In this document: one piece after another, positions 8,093 through 16,554 of the stretch
Layout of the letters: each line of letters opens with the position of its first letter
Numbering within the stretch: position 1 is the stretch's first letter
From: JBGRPZ01 sp041725955
GTDB lineage: Bacteria; Bacteroidota; Bacteroidia; Bacteroidales; JBGRPZ01
Assembly (NCBI GenBank): GCA_041725955.1
Contig: JBGRQE010000030.1
Span: forward strand, 1-37,038
DNA length: 37,038 nucleotides
Direction: 5' to 3'
Position numbers and translations under genes: made by a program
The notes under the pieces: generated by a model
Seen by the model: only the letters and a program-made list of their open reading frames with translations
Database searches by the model: none
What the model was told of the DNA's origin: nothing

Positions 8093-8128
8093 ATCCCTTC
8101 AATGAATAAAACATAGAAGGGATTTTTT
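8093..8128 (+). terminator. Intrinsic terminator right of the repeat array
   Basis: ATCCCTTC (8093-8100) pairs with GAAGGGAT (8116-8123) and is followed by TTTTT on the plus strand. There is no protein gene directly upstream, so it implies a plus-strand transcript through the repeats, or read-through from the DUF4252 operon. Confidence 0.7.
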
Positions 8129-8192
8129 GTGCTGATTAAAATAGACAACAATTATTTAAAAAGCATTAACTTCGGCGCCAAAATTAAGTAGA

Positions 8193-8735
8193 ATGGAAGG
8201 TCTAAATAAATATATACAATCAAACCAACTTTTCGAAAAAGGGAAACACAAATGGCAAAAAACTCAAGATGATCTTGATATAATTATTCTTGCCGATCAG
8301 CTACGTACCCCCGAAAACATGGGTGCTATAATTCGCTTAGCCGATAATTTACAGGCAAGTAAAGTGCTATTTATAAATGACGATCCAAGCTTTAATATAA
8401 AAGAAAACAAAGTCAAAAAAGCTTCTGGAAGTAGTCATCACCATTCAAACTACTTATTTATAACTTCCAAAGAAATTGAAGAACATATTCCTGCCGATTA
8501 TCAAAAGATAGCTATTGAAACCACCTCCTCGGCAAAATGCATCTACGAAACCTCCTTCCCGAAAAAATGCGCTTTCTTTGTTGGTAATGAAAGATATGGA
8601 ATACGACAAGAATTATTAAATGATATTGAACAAGCTGTATATATTCCAATACCCGGAAATACAAAAAGTCTTAATGTTTCTCATAGCTTATCTATTGCCT
8701 TATTCGAATGGTTTCGACAAATGAATTTTAAATAA
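8193..8735 (+). CDS. TrmH/SpoU-family RNA 2'-O-methyltransferase
   Basis: 180-residue SPOUT methyltransferase using SAM through a knotted fold. Motif 1 is LRTPENMGAIIRLAD (about 37-51, with the conserved Asn42 and Arg48), motif 2 is FVGNERYGI (about 129-137), and motif 3 is IPIPGNTKSLNVSHSLSIAL (151-170). The protein is short and lacks the extra N-terminal RNA-binding domain of RlmB, so it resembles stand-alone TrmH/TrmL types. Whether the target is tRNA or rRNA cannot be told. The ATG at 8193 is supported by a TAACTTCG box (one mismatch to TAnnTTTG) at 8167-8174. It is followed after 31 bases by the yjjG-like gene. Confidence 0.92.
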   Translation: MEGLNKYIQSNQLFEKGKHKWQKTQDDLDIIILADQLRTPENMGAIIRLADNLQASKVLFINDDPSFNIKENKVKKASGSSHHHSNYLFITSKEIEEHIPADYQKIAIETTSSAKCIYETSFPKKCAFFVGNERYGIRQELLNDIEQAVYIPIPGNTKSLNVSHSLSIALFEWFRQMNFK

Positions 8736-8766
8736 AACACATCTATCTTAATAATAGGGATTACAT

Positions 8767-9459
8767 ATGAAATATTCTGATATTTTTTTCGACCTTGATC
8801 GAACATTATGGGATTTTGAATCAAATGCTATTGAAACATTTAAAGACTTATACAAAAAACATAAGCTAGAGGAAAAAGGAATTACTGATTTTTTAGACTT
8901 TGTAAAAGTTTATAAAGAACATAATGAATTCTTGTGGGCCCAATATCGCGAAGGAAATATAAAAAAAGAAGTATTAAGAAGTAAACGATTTAGCCTTACT
9001 CTTAAGGACTATAAAATATATGACGAAATTCTAGCCAACGAAATGGGTGATGATTACATTGATATCTCTCCTACAAAAACAAAATTATTCCCCAATTGCA
9101 TTGAAATATTAGATTATTTGTCAGACAAATACAATTTGCATATTATTACCAATGGGTTCGAGGAAGTACAATATAATAAATTAATAAATTGCGGACTGTT
9201 TAAATATTTCGACAAAATTATTACCTCAGAAAAGATTGGCGTAAAAAAACCAAATCCACAAATATTTATTCATGCAACAGAAGAAGCCAATACATCTATT
9301 GAAGAATCAATTATGATAGGTGATGATTTTGATATTGACATTGAAGGGGCTCAATCGGTAAATATGGATCAAGTATACTTTAATCCATTTTCTGATTTAG
9401 AAACAAGAAAGGCCACTTATGAAATAAGTGACCTTATAGAATTAAAAAAATATCTTTAG
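8767..9459 (+). CDS. YjjG-family HAD nucleotidase
   Basis: 230-residue HAD-superfamily phosphatase matching the noncanonical pyrimidine nucleotidase family (TIGR02254, YjjG). Motif I is FFDLDRTLWDF with the nucleophile Asp9 and acid/base Asp11. Motif II is the Thr in HIITNGF, motif III is Lys in SEKIGVKKPNP, and motif IV is IGDDFDIDIEGA. The alpha-helical C1 cap lies about residues 16-90. Expected role: dephosphorylation of unusual or damaged pyrimidine nucleoside monophosphates in the cytoplasm. It probably shares a transcript with the methyltransferase upstream, and ends 13 bases from the convergent psd gene without a clear hairpin between them. Confidence 0.9.
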   Translation: MKYSDIFFDLDRTLWDFESNAIETFKDLYKKHKLEEKGITDFLDFVKVYKEHNEFLWAQYREGNIKKEVLRSKRFSLTLKDYKIYDEILANEMGDDYIDISPTKTKLFPNCIEILDYLSDKYNLHIITNGFEEVQYNKLINCGLFKYFDKIITSEKIGVKKPNPQIFIHATEEANTSIEESIMIGDDFDIDIEGAQSVNMDQVYFNPFSDLETRKATYEISDLIELKKYL

Positions 9460-9472
9460 TAGGAATAGGAGC

Positions 9473-10132
9473 TTAGCAGAAACTAGCAATAATGGTTTCC
9501 TGAGCTCTTACCTTTTGTTCTAACTCAACTTTTATATCAGCATCCAAGGGTAAAAAGAAATCAATTCTTGATCCAAACTTAATTATACCAAATTCTTTTC
9601 CCTTCTTGGCAACATCTCCAACTTTTGAATAACAAACTATTCTGCGCGCAACAGCACCAGCTATCTGACGAATTAGTACCTCCTGGCCTTTTTCATTCTG
9701 AACAACAACTGTAGTTCTTTCATTTAGCTCAGAAGACTTTGGATGAAATGCCACCAAATATTTACCATGATGATGTTTCATATACTTAACAACACCACTA
9801 ATTGGATACCAATTGACATGAACATTCAAAGGAGACATAAATACAGACACCTGTATTCTTTTTTCTTTGAAATACTCTGGTTCAAACACTTCTTCAATTA
9901 CCACAACCTTTCCATCAGCAGTAGAAACAATATCTCTATCCTCTCCAATAGCATTTCTTTTTGGTACTCTAAAAAAGCGTACAATCAAAAAGAAAAAAAC
10001 TACTTCCACAAGATAAAAAAGGTAATGAAAAACTGTTTGTTGCGGAAAAATCCAATTCACAACACCAGTTACCACACACAAAAAAATAAATACTACAACT
10101 ATTGTTGTAAACCCTTCCTTATGAATTGTCAT
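9473..10132 (-). CDS. psd: Phosphatidylserine decarboxylase family protein
   Basis: 219 residues from the chosen start. Two hydrophobic N-terminal helices (about 9-27 and 33-53) anchor it in the inner membrane. The core contains DGKVVVIEEV, FMSPLNVHVNWYPISG and the C-terminal self-processing site KFGSRIDFFLP, where Ser188 after Gly187 is expected to become the pyruvoyl group. This is the compact PSD-A type. It makes phosphatidylethanolamine from phosphatidylserine. The reading frame extends upstream to an ATG at 10165, but MTIHKEGF at 10132 is a typical family start and leaves a 4-base gap after the cdsA stop, whereas 10165 would overlap cdsA by 29 bases. Pairing with cdsA makes a phospholipid operon. 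Confidence 0.92.
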   Translation of the reverse strand: MTIHKEGFTTIVVVFIFLCVVTGVVNWIFPQQTVFHYLFYLVEVVFFFLIVRFFRVPKRNAIGEDRDIVSTADGKVVVIEEVFEPEYFKEKRIQVSVFMSPLNVHVNWYPISGVVKYMKHHHGKYLVAFHPKSSELNERTTVVVQNEKGQEVLIRQIAGAVARRIVCYSKVGDVAKKGKEFGIIKFGSRIDFFLPLDADIKVELEQKVRAQETIIASFC

Positions 10133-10136
10133 TGTC

Positions 10137-10952
10137 TTAAAAGAATAATAAGTAAATGAAAACAAATGGTGCTGCCATTATAGAAGCATCAAATCTATCT
10201 AATACTCCTCCATGACCAGGCATTATATTTCCAGAATCTTTTATTTTTAGATCTCGCTTAATCATTGATTCAACCAAATCGCCTATAGAGCCGGTTAAAA
10301 CAATAACGATTGCCATTCCAATCCAAAACCCAAAAGTTTTATCTTCGAAATACCAAGCAAAAAGACATGAAAATAGAACGGCAAACACCCCTCCTCCTAT
10401 ACTTCCTTCCCAGGTTTTTTTAGGACTTATACGCTCAAAAAGCTTATGTCTGCCAATTAAACTACCTGTCAAATATGCAAAAATATCATTTATCCATATC
10501 AACAAAAAGAACCCCAAGATAATATCAAGACGATATTCTCCTGTATTCGGTTGAAAATCCAACAAAAAATTAAACATGGCCATAGGCAATGGGATATAAA
10601 CTAGCCCTAAAATTTGAGCTCCCATTTCCTCTATTGGATTTTGTGTCTTTCTGAATAAAGTTTGAATTAATGTCCCAAATAATGGCAAACAAATCAGACT
10701 CAAAAACCTAATATGTATAATATTTAATGCAACTAAAGAGACTACAATGTATATAAAAAGAGAAAAAACAAAAAAACTTGGAGAAGAAATATGCCAAGTT
10801 TTCACTCTAATCATCTTAATATATTCATAAGATCCTATAGCGCAAAAAACACCTATAATTACCGCAAAAACAAAAGGGTTCCATATCATGGACCCTATGA
10901 CCAGCAACACAAATAGTGAGCCTGTAATTGTTCTTAATATTAAACTATTCAA
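10137..10952 (-). CDS. cdsA: Phosphatidate cytidylyltransferase
   Basis: 271-residue polytopic inner-membrane enzyme that makes CDP-diacylglycerol from phosphatidate and CTP, the precursor of the substrate used by the downstream psd pathway. The C-terminal CDP-DAG synthase signature is complete: S-M-I-K-R, KDSG, then MPGHGGVLDRFD, with the catalytic Asp pair. About eight hydrophobic segments precede it. A TAGTTTTG box at 10978-10985 gives it its own promoter just after the LUD gene. It is the first gene of the cdsA-psd pair. Confidence 0.96.
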   Translation of the reverse strand: MNSLILRTITGSLFVLLVIGSMIWNPFVFAVIIGVFCAIGSYEYIKMIRVKTWHISSPSFFVFSLFIYIVVSLVALNIIHIRFLSLICLPLFGTLIQTLFRKTQNPIEEMGAQILGLVYIPLPMAMFNFLLDFQPNTGEYRLDIILGFFLLIWINDIFAYLTGSLIGRHKLFERISPKKTWEGSIGGGVFAVLFSCLFAWYFEDKTFGFWIGMAIVIVLTGSIGDLVESMIKRDLKIKDSGNIMPGHGGVLDRFDASIMAAPFVFIYLLFF

Positions 10953-10977
10953 CTTACAAATGTGTTAAAAAACCTCG

Positions 10978-10985
10978 CAAAACTA
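10978..10985 (-). promoter_or_regulatory. -7 promoter box for cdsA-psd
   Basis: The minus strand reads TAGTTTTG, a full TAnnTTTG match, 26 bases before the cdsA ATG and beyond the end of the LUD gene. The -33 position is not a clear TTTG. Confidence 0.5.
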
Positions 10986-11005
10986 AACATTTTTTTTGTC
11001 ACACC

Positions 11006-11659
11006 CTAAATTGAAGACAATTTATCCTCTGGCAACAAAAAAAGGAACAAATTTTTGGGTCCGTGAGCAGGCTTTACTAAAGTTTTTTCAATATCTGCCG
11101 TACGACTGGGACCCGAAATAACTGAAAGCTGAGAAGGAAAAGCTCCATGCTTTAACTTTAATCTCTTTAAAGCCTCTTTTACACTCGGAACAATTTGAGC
11201 TGTGCTAGATACTACCAGATGATTCTCTGGATAGACATTGGCTCTTCGCCCCGATCCAGAATTTGAACTCACCATAATACTCCCAAAGCGTGAAATCAAA
11301 TACTCACACCTTGTTAAGGTAGATTTAGCGTCAATTAACTCTTCTTCAGACTCAAAAAACTCTATTCCATGCTTTCGCAAAACCTCTTTCAGCAAAATGT
11401 CGACACAAAAGATCTTCTGAATCTTTCCCTTATCCAAAAGAACTGCAACACTTTCTGCCAATTCATCCAAAGAATCACAGTAAACAAATTGCCCATCATT
11501 ATTAATAAAATTATGTGCAAATTTCACAACTTCCTCTTCTTCAGAATCAGCAAAAACAGATTTAGATAAGTCAGTTTCAGAGAAAGGAGTCTTTTCTTTT
11601 GATACAATTGCATGGCGTATTTTTGTCAACACCTTCTCTTTCTGAGTTCTCACATCCAT
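11006..11659 (-). CDS. LUD-domain (LutC/YkgG-like) protein
   Basis: 217 residues of the LUD domain family, whose best-known members LutB/LutC take part in lactate oxidation. The C-terminal hallmark ISGPSRTADIEKTLVKPAHGP (about 181-201) is present. No iron-sulfur cysteine clusters are seen, so this is the LutC-like rather than the LutB-like type. No lutA or lutB neighbours it; instead it sits between ftsH and cdsA. A role in lactate use is therefore not supported by context. It starts about 40 bases after the ftsH terminator and may depend on read-through. Confidence 0.85.
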   Translation of the reverse strand: MDVRTQKEKVLTKIRHAIVSKEKTPFSETDLSKSVFADSEEEEVVKFAHNFINNDGQFVYCDSLDELAESVAVLLDKGKIQKIFCVDILLKEVLRKHGIEFFESEEELIDAKSTLTRCEYLISRFGSIMVSSNSGSGRRANVYPENHLVVSSTAQIVPSVKEALKRLKLKHGAFPSQLSVISGPSRTADIEKTLVKPAHGPKNLFLFLLPEDKLSSI

Positions 11660-11696
11660 TTTTAGTTCCCTATTAGTTTCTGAGTGTTAATGACTA

Positions 11697-11723
11697 AAAA
11701 CGACCTCATAAAGAGGTCGTTTT
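11697..11723 (-). terminator. Terminator after ftsH
   Basis: AAAACGACCTC (11697-11707) pairs perfectly with GAGGTCGTTTT (11713-11723) around 5 bases. The minus strand continues with T residues. It lies 16 bases after the ftsH stop. Confidence 0.85.
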
Positions 11724-11738
11724 ATTTATTTTTATTCT

Positions 11739-13787
11739 CTATTCAGAAGGTTTTTCCTCATTATTATTATCAGGAATATCTTCATTATTCGAATTATCTT
11801 CTTCCTTATTCTTAGAAGAATCTTCATCTTGTTCCTTAGATTCGGATAATTCTTTTGGCTTTTCATTATCAACCGCATCTACAGGTCGATCGCCAAATAT
11901 ACTCTCTAAATCTTCAGAAAAAATAACTTCTTTATCCAACAAGCGTTCTGCCAATTGAGTTAAGCCGTCCTTATTTTCTTCCAAAATTCGGATTGCTTCA
12001 TTATAAGCATGCTCAACAAGATTATGAATCTCTTGATCAATAACTTCAGCAGTTTTCTCACTAAATGGTTTACTAAATGAATACTCATTCTGACCTGAAG
12101 AATCATAGTAAGAAAGATTCCCTATAACATCACTCAGACCATAATAAGTTACCATAGCATAGGCTTGTTTAGTAACTTTTTCTAAATCATTTAGTGCTCC
12201 TGTTGAAATTTTACCAAAGATAACTTGCTCTGATGCACGGCCACCTAAGGTAGCTATCATTTCATGGAACATCTGTTCACGAGTAGTAATTTGTCTCTCT
12301 TCAGGAAGATACCAAGCTGCTCCAAGAGCTTTTCCTCTAGGAACAATAGTAACTTTCACCAATGGGTGAGCATATTTTAATAGCCAGCTTGTTGTTGCAT
12401 GACCTGCTTCATGGAAAGCAATTACTTTTTTCTCCTGAATTGAAATTATTTTATTTCGTTTCTCAAGACCTCCAATTATTCGGTCGATAGCATCATTAAA
12501 ATCTTGACGATCTACTTCTTTTTTATTCTTTCGAGCAGCAATCAAAGCAGCTTCATTACATACATTAGCAATATCGGCACCAGAAAAACCTGGAGTTTGT
12601 TTTGCTAACATATCTGGATTAAGATTCTTGGAAAGTTTAATTGGACGCATATGAACCTTAAAAATAGCTTCTCGCTCGGTAAGGTCAGGTAATTCAACAT
12701 GAATCTGACGATCAAAACGACCTGCACGCATCAAGGCTCTATCCAAAATATCGGCACGGTTGGTAGCTGCCAAGATGATTACTCCTGCATTTGTACCAAA
12801 CCCATCCATTTCTGTAAGCAACTGATTCAAAGTATTTTCTCTTTCATCATTACCTCCAGTCATTGCATTTTTACCACGAGCACGACCAATAGCGTCAATC
12901 TCGTCGATAAAAATTATACAAGGAGCTTTTTCCTTTGCCTGCTTAAACAAATCACGAACACGCGATGCTCCAACACCAACAAACATTTCAACAAAGTCGG
13001 AACCAGACATACTAAAGAAAGGCACATTAGCTTCTCCAGCAACAGATTTGGCCAACAATGTTTTACCTGTACCTGGAGGACCTACCAATAACGCTCCTTT
13101 TGGAATCTTTCCACCAAGTTCGGTATATTTCTTTGGATTTTTAAGGAAATCAACAATTTCCATAATCTCGATCTTAGCTTCCTCCAAGCCCGCAACATCC
13201 TTAAAAGTAACATTGACACTTGTATTCTTATCAAAAAGCTGAGCTTTAGATTTTCCTATATTAAAAATTTGACCTCCGGCACCTCCAGAACCTCTGCTCA
13301 TCATTCTCATGATAAGAATCCAAATCACAATCATAATAATGAAAGGAATTAGATAGCTCAAAATTTCACCACCCCATTCACGACGGTTTTCATTTTGAAT
13401 ATAAATAGGATTGTCATTACCCTTCTGAGCTTCTTCAACCCTATTCTCAAATGATTCAGGAGAAGCAACAACAAAATAATATTGAGGATTTCCTGCTTTA
13501 TTAATTTCTTTTACATCTTTATACTTATCCTTACTCTCTAATGCAGCAGGCTTTACAAATATTTCGGCCTTTTCTTTATTGATAAGAAGTATTTTATCAA
13601 CATCACGATCTTGGAGCATTTCTTTTAAATTCCCCCAATCAATAGGTTTTGCTGAGTTTCCTGAACCTAGAAATTGTAGACCGATTAATACCACAAAGAA
13701 AAGCGCATAAACCCAATAAATTAATTTAGATTTCTTGGGCTTAGGTCCAATATTTTTTAGTTTTTTATTCTTTTGTTCTTCTGCCAT
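11739..13787 (-). CDS. ftsH: ATP-dependent zinc metalloprotease FtsH
   Basis: 682-residue membrane-bound AAA+ protease that degrades membrane and short-lived cytosolic proteins. Two transmembrane helices (about 22-40 and 144-161) flank a periplasmic domain. The AAA+ module has Walker A GPPGTGKT (236-243), Walker B FIDEID (293-298) and the second region of homology (ATNRADILDRALMRAGRFDR). The zinc site HEAGH is at 459-463. The C-terminus carries an acidic Asn/Glu/Asp-rich low-complexity tail (about 640-682), which is longer than in E. coli. rsfS lies 36 bases upstream in the same direction and the LUD gene follows downstream. Confidence 0.98.
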   Translation of the reverse strand: MAEEQKNKKLKNIGPKPKKSKLIYWVYALFFVVLIGLQFLGSGNSAKPIDWGNLKEMLQDRDVDKILLINKEKAEIFVKPAALESKDKYKDVKEINKAGNPQYYFVVASPESFENRVEEAQKGNDNPIYIQNENRREWGGEILSYLIPFIIMIVIWILIMRMMSRGSGGAGGQIFNIGKSKAQLFDKNTSVNVTFKDVAGLEEAKIEIMEIVDFLKNPKKYTELGGKIPKGALLVGPPGTGKTLLAKSVAGEANVPFFSMSGSDFVEMFVGVGASRVRDLFKQAKEKAPCIIFIDEIDAIGRARGKNAMTGGNDERENTLNQLLTEMDGFGTNAGVIILAATNRADILDRALMRAGRFDRQIHVELPDLTEREAIFKVHMRPIKLSKNLNPDMLAKQTPGFSGADIANVCNEAALIAARKNKKEVDRQDFNDAIDRIIGGLEKRNKIISIQEKKVIAFHEAGHATTSWLLKYAHPLVKVTIVPRGKALGAAWYLPEERQITTREQMFHEMIATLGGRASEQVIFGKISTGALNDLEKVTKQAYAMVTYYGLSDVIGNLSYYDSSGQNEYSFSKPFSEKTAEVIDQEIHNLVEHAYNEAIRILEENKDGLTQLAERLLDKEVIFSEDLESIFGDRPVDAVDNEKPKELSESKEQDEDSSKNKEEDNSNNEDIPDNNNEEKPSE

Positions 13788-13823
13788 TATGACTTAATAC
13801 CATTAAATTTTTCAAATATAGAA

Positions 13824-14216
13824 TTAATCATGAAAAAACTCGAATTTAGCATCTGCCCATAACTCCTCTAGTTTATAGAAGTTTCGAACATCTTGCAAGA
13901 AAATATGTACAACAACGTCTGAGTAATCTATCAAAACCCATTCCGCATTTTTTCTACCTTCGATATGCCAAGCCGAAAAACCAGTAATTTGTTTCACTTC
14001 ATCTATTACAGAATCAGCAATAGAATCTACTTGGGTTGTAGACGACGCTTGGCAAATAATAAAATATTTAGCTACTGCATTTTCTATTTCACGCAGATCA
14101 ATACTGAGAACCTTTTCTCCTTTTTTCTCTTGAATACCATATATTACGGTATCTCGTAAAGATTCTACAGAACCATCATAACGACTTTTCAATAACTCTT
14201 TAGTTTCTTTTTCCAT
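13824..14216 (-). CDS. rsfS: Ribosome silencing factor RsfS
   Basis: 130 residues of the RsfS/Iojap/YbeB family, which binds ribosomal protein uL14 and blocks subunit joining when nutrients are scarce. Family marks are DSIADSVIDEV, HIEGRKNAEWVLIDYSDVVVHIF and the YKLEELWADAK tail. The length is slightly above E. coli RsfS. It is the first gene of the rsfS-ftsH unit and is divergent from the biotin ligase gene. A TAGGTTCG sequence on the minus strand at 14277-14284 (one mismatch to TAnnTTTG) is a possible -7 box. Confidence 0.95.
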   Translation of the reverse strand: MEKETKELLKSRYDGSVESLRDTVIYGIQEKKGEKVLSIDLREIENAVAKYFIICQASSTTQVDSIADSVIDEVKQITGFSAWHIEGRKNAEWVLIDYSDVVVHIFLQDVRNFYKLEELWADAKFEFFHD

Positions 14217-14445
14217 TCAATAGTTTTTAAAAAACCTTATCGGTAAACGGGTAAATTCTTTTTCTTTTTTACAGAACGAACCTACTTTTAACGATTTTTA
14301 AATGTATCTTCTTATAAGAAAACATATTTCTGCCAAAATTTCCTAAATTGCCAAAAAAAAGATCTTACTTAGGTAACAAATTTAATACTTTCGGGTTCTT
14401 AAAAAGAAAAATTAATCATCCGTGCAAAAATCAAAAAATAATTCC

Positions 14446-15210
14446 ATGAATGTAAATTTATTTACAAAAAATATAATAACATTGGATGAAATTGATTCAA
14501 CGAACTCTTATGCAGAAAAAATAATTTCAAAAAACAAGCCTCCCGAAGGAACTATTATCTTAGCAAAGAAGCAAAATAAAGGGAGGGGTTTAGATAAAAA
14601 CAAATGGGAATCTGAAGACTATAAGAACCTGATTTTCTCAATAATTATATATCCTACCTTCCTTAAGATTTATGACCAGTTTTTAATCACCATTTTTATT
14701 TCGCTAGCTATTAAAGACTTTCTTCAAGAATTAATTCCAGAGGAAAAAGTAAGTATTAAATGGCCTAACGATATTTATGTTCATAATAAAAAAATTTGTG
14801 GAATTTTAATTCAAAATGCTTCTTTAGGTGAAAATCTAAACCAATCTATAGTAGGTGTTGGCATAAACATAAACCAAGAACACTTTATTAGCGATGCCCC
14901 GAACCCGATTTCCCTTAAAAATATAAGCAACCAAAATTACGATTTAAATTTTTTAATCGCCCCTTTATCCGAACATCTTCAAAAAAGATATCTCGAAATT
15001 CAAGATATTAAGCAATTAGAAAACATAAAAAACGAATACCTAAATAACTTATATAAAATAAATACCCCGTCAAAATTCATAGTTGAGAATAATGAAAAAA
15101 CGGGCATAATTAAAGGCATTGACGAATTTGGAAGGTTAGAAATACGATTTGATAATCAAACTGAAGCTTTCGACCTGAAAGAGGTAAAATTCGTTATTAA
15201 AGGCATTTAG
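14446..15210 (+). CDS. Biotin--[acetyl-CoA-carboxylase] ligase (no DNA-binding domain)
   Basis: 254 residues from the ATG at 14446; a GTG at 14422 would add eight (MQKSKNNS), and I prefer the ATG. The catalytic domain has EIDSTNSYA, the biotinyl-AMP loop KGRGLDKNKW (14578-14607) and IKWPNDIYVHNKKICGIL with the catalytic Lys. A small C-terminal beta domain follows (TGIIKGIDEFGRLEIRF). It attaches biotin to carrier proteins such as the acetyl-CoA carboxylase subunit. It lacks the N-terminal helix-turn-helix of E. coli BirA, so it should not act as a repressor. The Gly-rich loop is unusual: the position of E. coli Arg118 is Leu. It stands alone, divergent from rsfS. Confidence 0.92.
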   Translation: MNVNLFTKNIITLDEIDSTNSYAEKIISKNKPPEGTIILAKKQNKGRGLDKNKWESEDYKNLIFSIIIYPTFLKIYDQFLITIFISLAIKDFLQELIPEEKVSIKWPNDIYVHNKKICGILIQNASLGENLNQSIVGVGININQEHFISDAPNPISLKNISNQNYDLNFLIAPLSEHLQKRYLEIQDIKQLENIKNEYLNNLYKINTPSKFIVENNEKTGIIKGIDEFGRLEIRFDNQTEAFDLKEVKFVIKGI

Positions 15211-15217
15211 CAAAAAA

Positions 15218-15256
15218 CTAAAGGTGACCTACAAAACTTTCATAGATCACCTTTAG
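15218..15256. terminator. Hairpin between convergent birA-like and SRPBCC genes
   Basis: CTAAAGGTGA (15218-15227) pairs perfectly with TCACCTTTAG (15247-15256) across a 19-base loop. T-rich tracts are weak. It starts 8 bases after the ligase stop. Confidence 0.65.
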
Positions 15257-15292
15257 TTATTCATAGATTGAAACCTCAAGAATAAGCAAAAA

Positions 15293-15694
15293 TTAAAACG
15301 ACAACTCTTCAAGTTTTTCTACCATCATTTTAAGTAAATTACTTAAAGGTCTTTTTGCCATCATTGCTAACATAGGATTCATATCTGCATTCATTTCCAT
15401 TTCAACTTCACAACTTTCTGCAGTTTTTTCATTTATATTGACAAAAAGAGTAAAATCAAAAGGATTTTTTCCTGAAGATTCGATTTCAATACGGCTATTT
15501 GCTGTTTTATTCACAAATTTCATCCCTATTGCTGCCATTCCTTGAATATTAAATGAACAGGACTCTGTATCAGATTTCCAATCCACTACTTTATCTGGCA
15601 TTAATGGTTCGAAATGATTAAAATCACAGAGAAATTGAAAAACATGCTCTGCACTTTTATTCACAGTATGTTTTTCACTAGTTAACTTTGTCAT
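15293..15694 (-). CDS. SRPBCC/START-like protein
   Basis: 133-residue protein with the layout of the SRPBCC (Bet v1/START-like) ligand-binding fold. It has an N-terminal strand with TVNKSAEHVFQFLCDFNHFEPLMP, a central run of antiparallel beta segments and a long C-terminal helix (PLSNLLKMMVEKLEEL). No catalytic motif or signal peptide is visible, and the ligand is unknown. The gene lies 13 bases after pyrE in the same direction and is probably co-transcribed; nothing else links it to pyrimidine synthesis. Confidence 0.8.
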   Translation of the reverse strand: MTKLTSEKHTVNKSAEHVFQFLCDFNHFEPLMPDKVVDWKSDTESCSFNIQGMAAIGMKFVNKTANSRIEIESSGKNPFDFTLFVNINEKTAESCEVEMEMNADMNPMLAMMAKRPLSNLLKMMVEKLEELSF

Positions 15695-15707
15695 AAAGTA
15701 AGGTAAT

Positions 15708-16352
15708 TTAAACTTTTTTCCATTCTGAAGGATTTTCCTTCCATTTTAATAAAGTCTCAACATCTTCTTTAGCAACATACTCTTTTTCGGTAGCCTGCTG
15801 AATTAAGGTATTATAATCAGATAGTGTTACCAATTTACATTTCTCTCTTGTAAAATTCTCTTCAGCAACAGGTAGGTTATATGTAAAAATAGCTAACATA
15901 CCCTTTACAATGGCTCCTCTTTCTCTTAGAGCCTTCACTGCATTCAAACTACTACCTCCGGTAGAAACTAAATCCTCAATAACAACAACTGACTGACCAG
16001 AATCAACAACTCCTTCAATCATATTGGTTAAACCATGTGCTTTTGCTGAAGATCGGACATATGCAAAAGGCAACCCTAATTCTTGAGCAACTAAAGCTCC
16101 TTGGGCAATTCCTCCTGTCGCTACACCAACAACCACATCAACTTCACCAAATACATCATTTATTGCCTGTGAAAAACTATGGCGAATAAAATTACGAACC
16201 TTAGGATAAGATAATGTAATCCTATTATCGCAATATATTGGTGACTGAATTCCTGAAGCCCATGTAAAAGGTTCCTTAGGACTTAACTTAATTGCACGTA
16301 CCTGAAGTAAGTATTCAGAAATGCGCTGAGCTATTTCTTCATTAAATCTCAT
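15708..16352 (-). CDS. pyrE: Orotate phosphoribosyltransferase
   Basis: 214 residues, normal for PyrE, which converts orotate and PRPP to OMP in pyrimidine synthesis. The PRPP-binding motif VVVIEDLVSTGGSS is at 122-135 and the flexible catalytic loop YVRSSAKAHGLTNMIEG at about 98-114, with Lys104 and His106. The start is supported by an unusually good ribosome-binding site for this window, AAGGAG on the minus strand at 16358-16363, five bases before the ATG, and by a TAAATTTG box at 16379-16386. pyrD occurs separately at 29843-30889. Confidence 0.97.
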   Translation of the reverse strand: MRFNEEIAQRISEYLLQVRAIKLSPKEPFTWASGIQSPIYCDNRITLSYPKVRNFIRHSFSQAINDVFGEVDVVVGVATGGIAQGALVAQELGLPFAYVRSSAKAHGLTNMIEGVVDSGQSVVVIEDLVSTGGSSLNAVKALRERGAIVKGMLAIFTYNLPVAEENFTREKCKLVTLSDYNTLIQQATEKEYVAKEDVETLLKWKENPSEWKKV

Positions 16353-16357
16353 ACGAT

Positions 16358-16363
16358 CTCCTT
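16358..16363 (-). promoter_or_regulatory. Shine-Dalgarno site of pyrE
   Basis: AAGGAG, followed by AT, lies five bases upstream of the ATG. Most genes here lack such a site, so this one stands out and fixes the start. Confidence 0.75.
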
Positions 16364-16378
16364 AATAAATCGGTTATA

Positions 16379-16386
16379 CAAATTTA
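16379..16386 (-). promoter_or_regulatory. -7 promoter box for pyrE
   Basis: The minus strand reads TAAATTTG, a full TAnnTTTG match, 27 bases before the ATG. No clear TTTG sits at the -33 position. Confidence 0.5.
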
Positions 16387-16554
16387 AACAAAAGCTTTAA
16401 CTATAAATAAGACAGCCCAAAACGCAAAAATTAAGCACTGCTTTTTAACGCTTTTTTAGAAAAACAAAAGTAATACTAAAAGTAATATACATATGTTTTT
16501 TTATTTTTTTATTTTAAAAAACTGTTTATTTTGGCTTAAATAAAAACAGCACAA

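Noticed and set aside
10133..10165. Upstream start of psd
   Set aside because: It would overlap cdsA by 29 bases; the MTIHKEG start at 10132 fits the family and the 4-base gap.
11006..11659. Lactate-utilisation lutABC locus
   Set aside because: Only a LutC-like gene is present; its neighbours are ftsH and cdsA.
14017..14159. Frame opposite rsfS and similar short frames opposite valS, ftsH, purB and the ATPase
   Set aside because: They overlap strongly recognised genes and show no family motif or gene context of their own.
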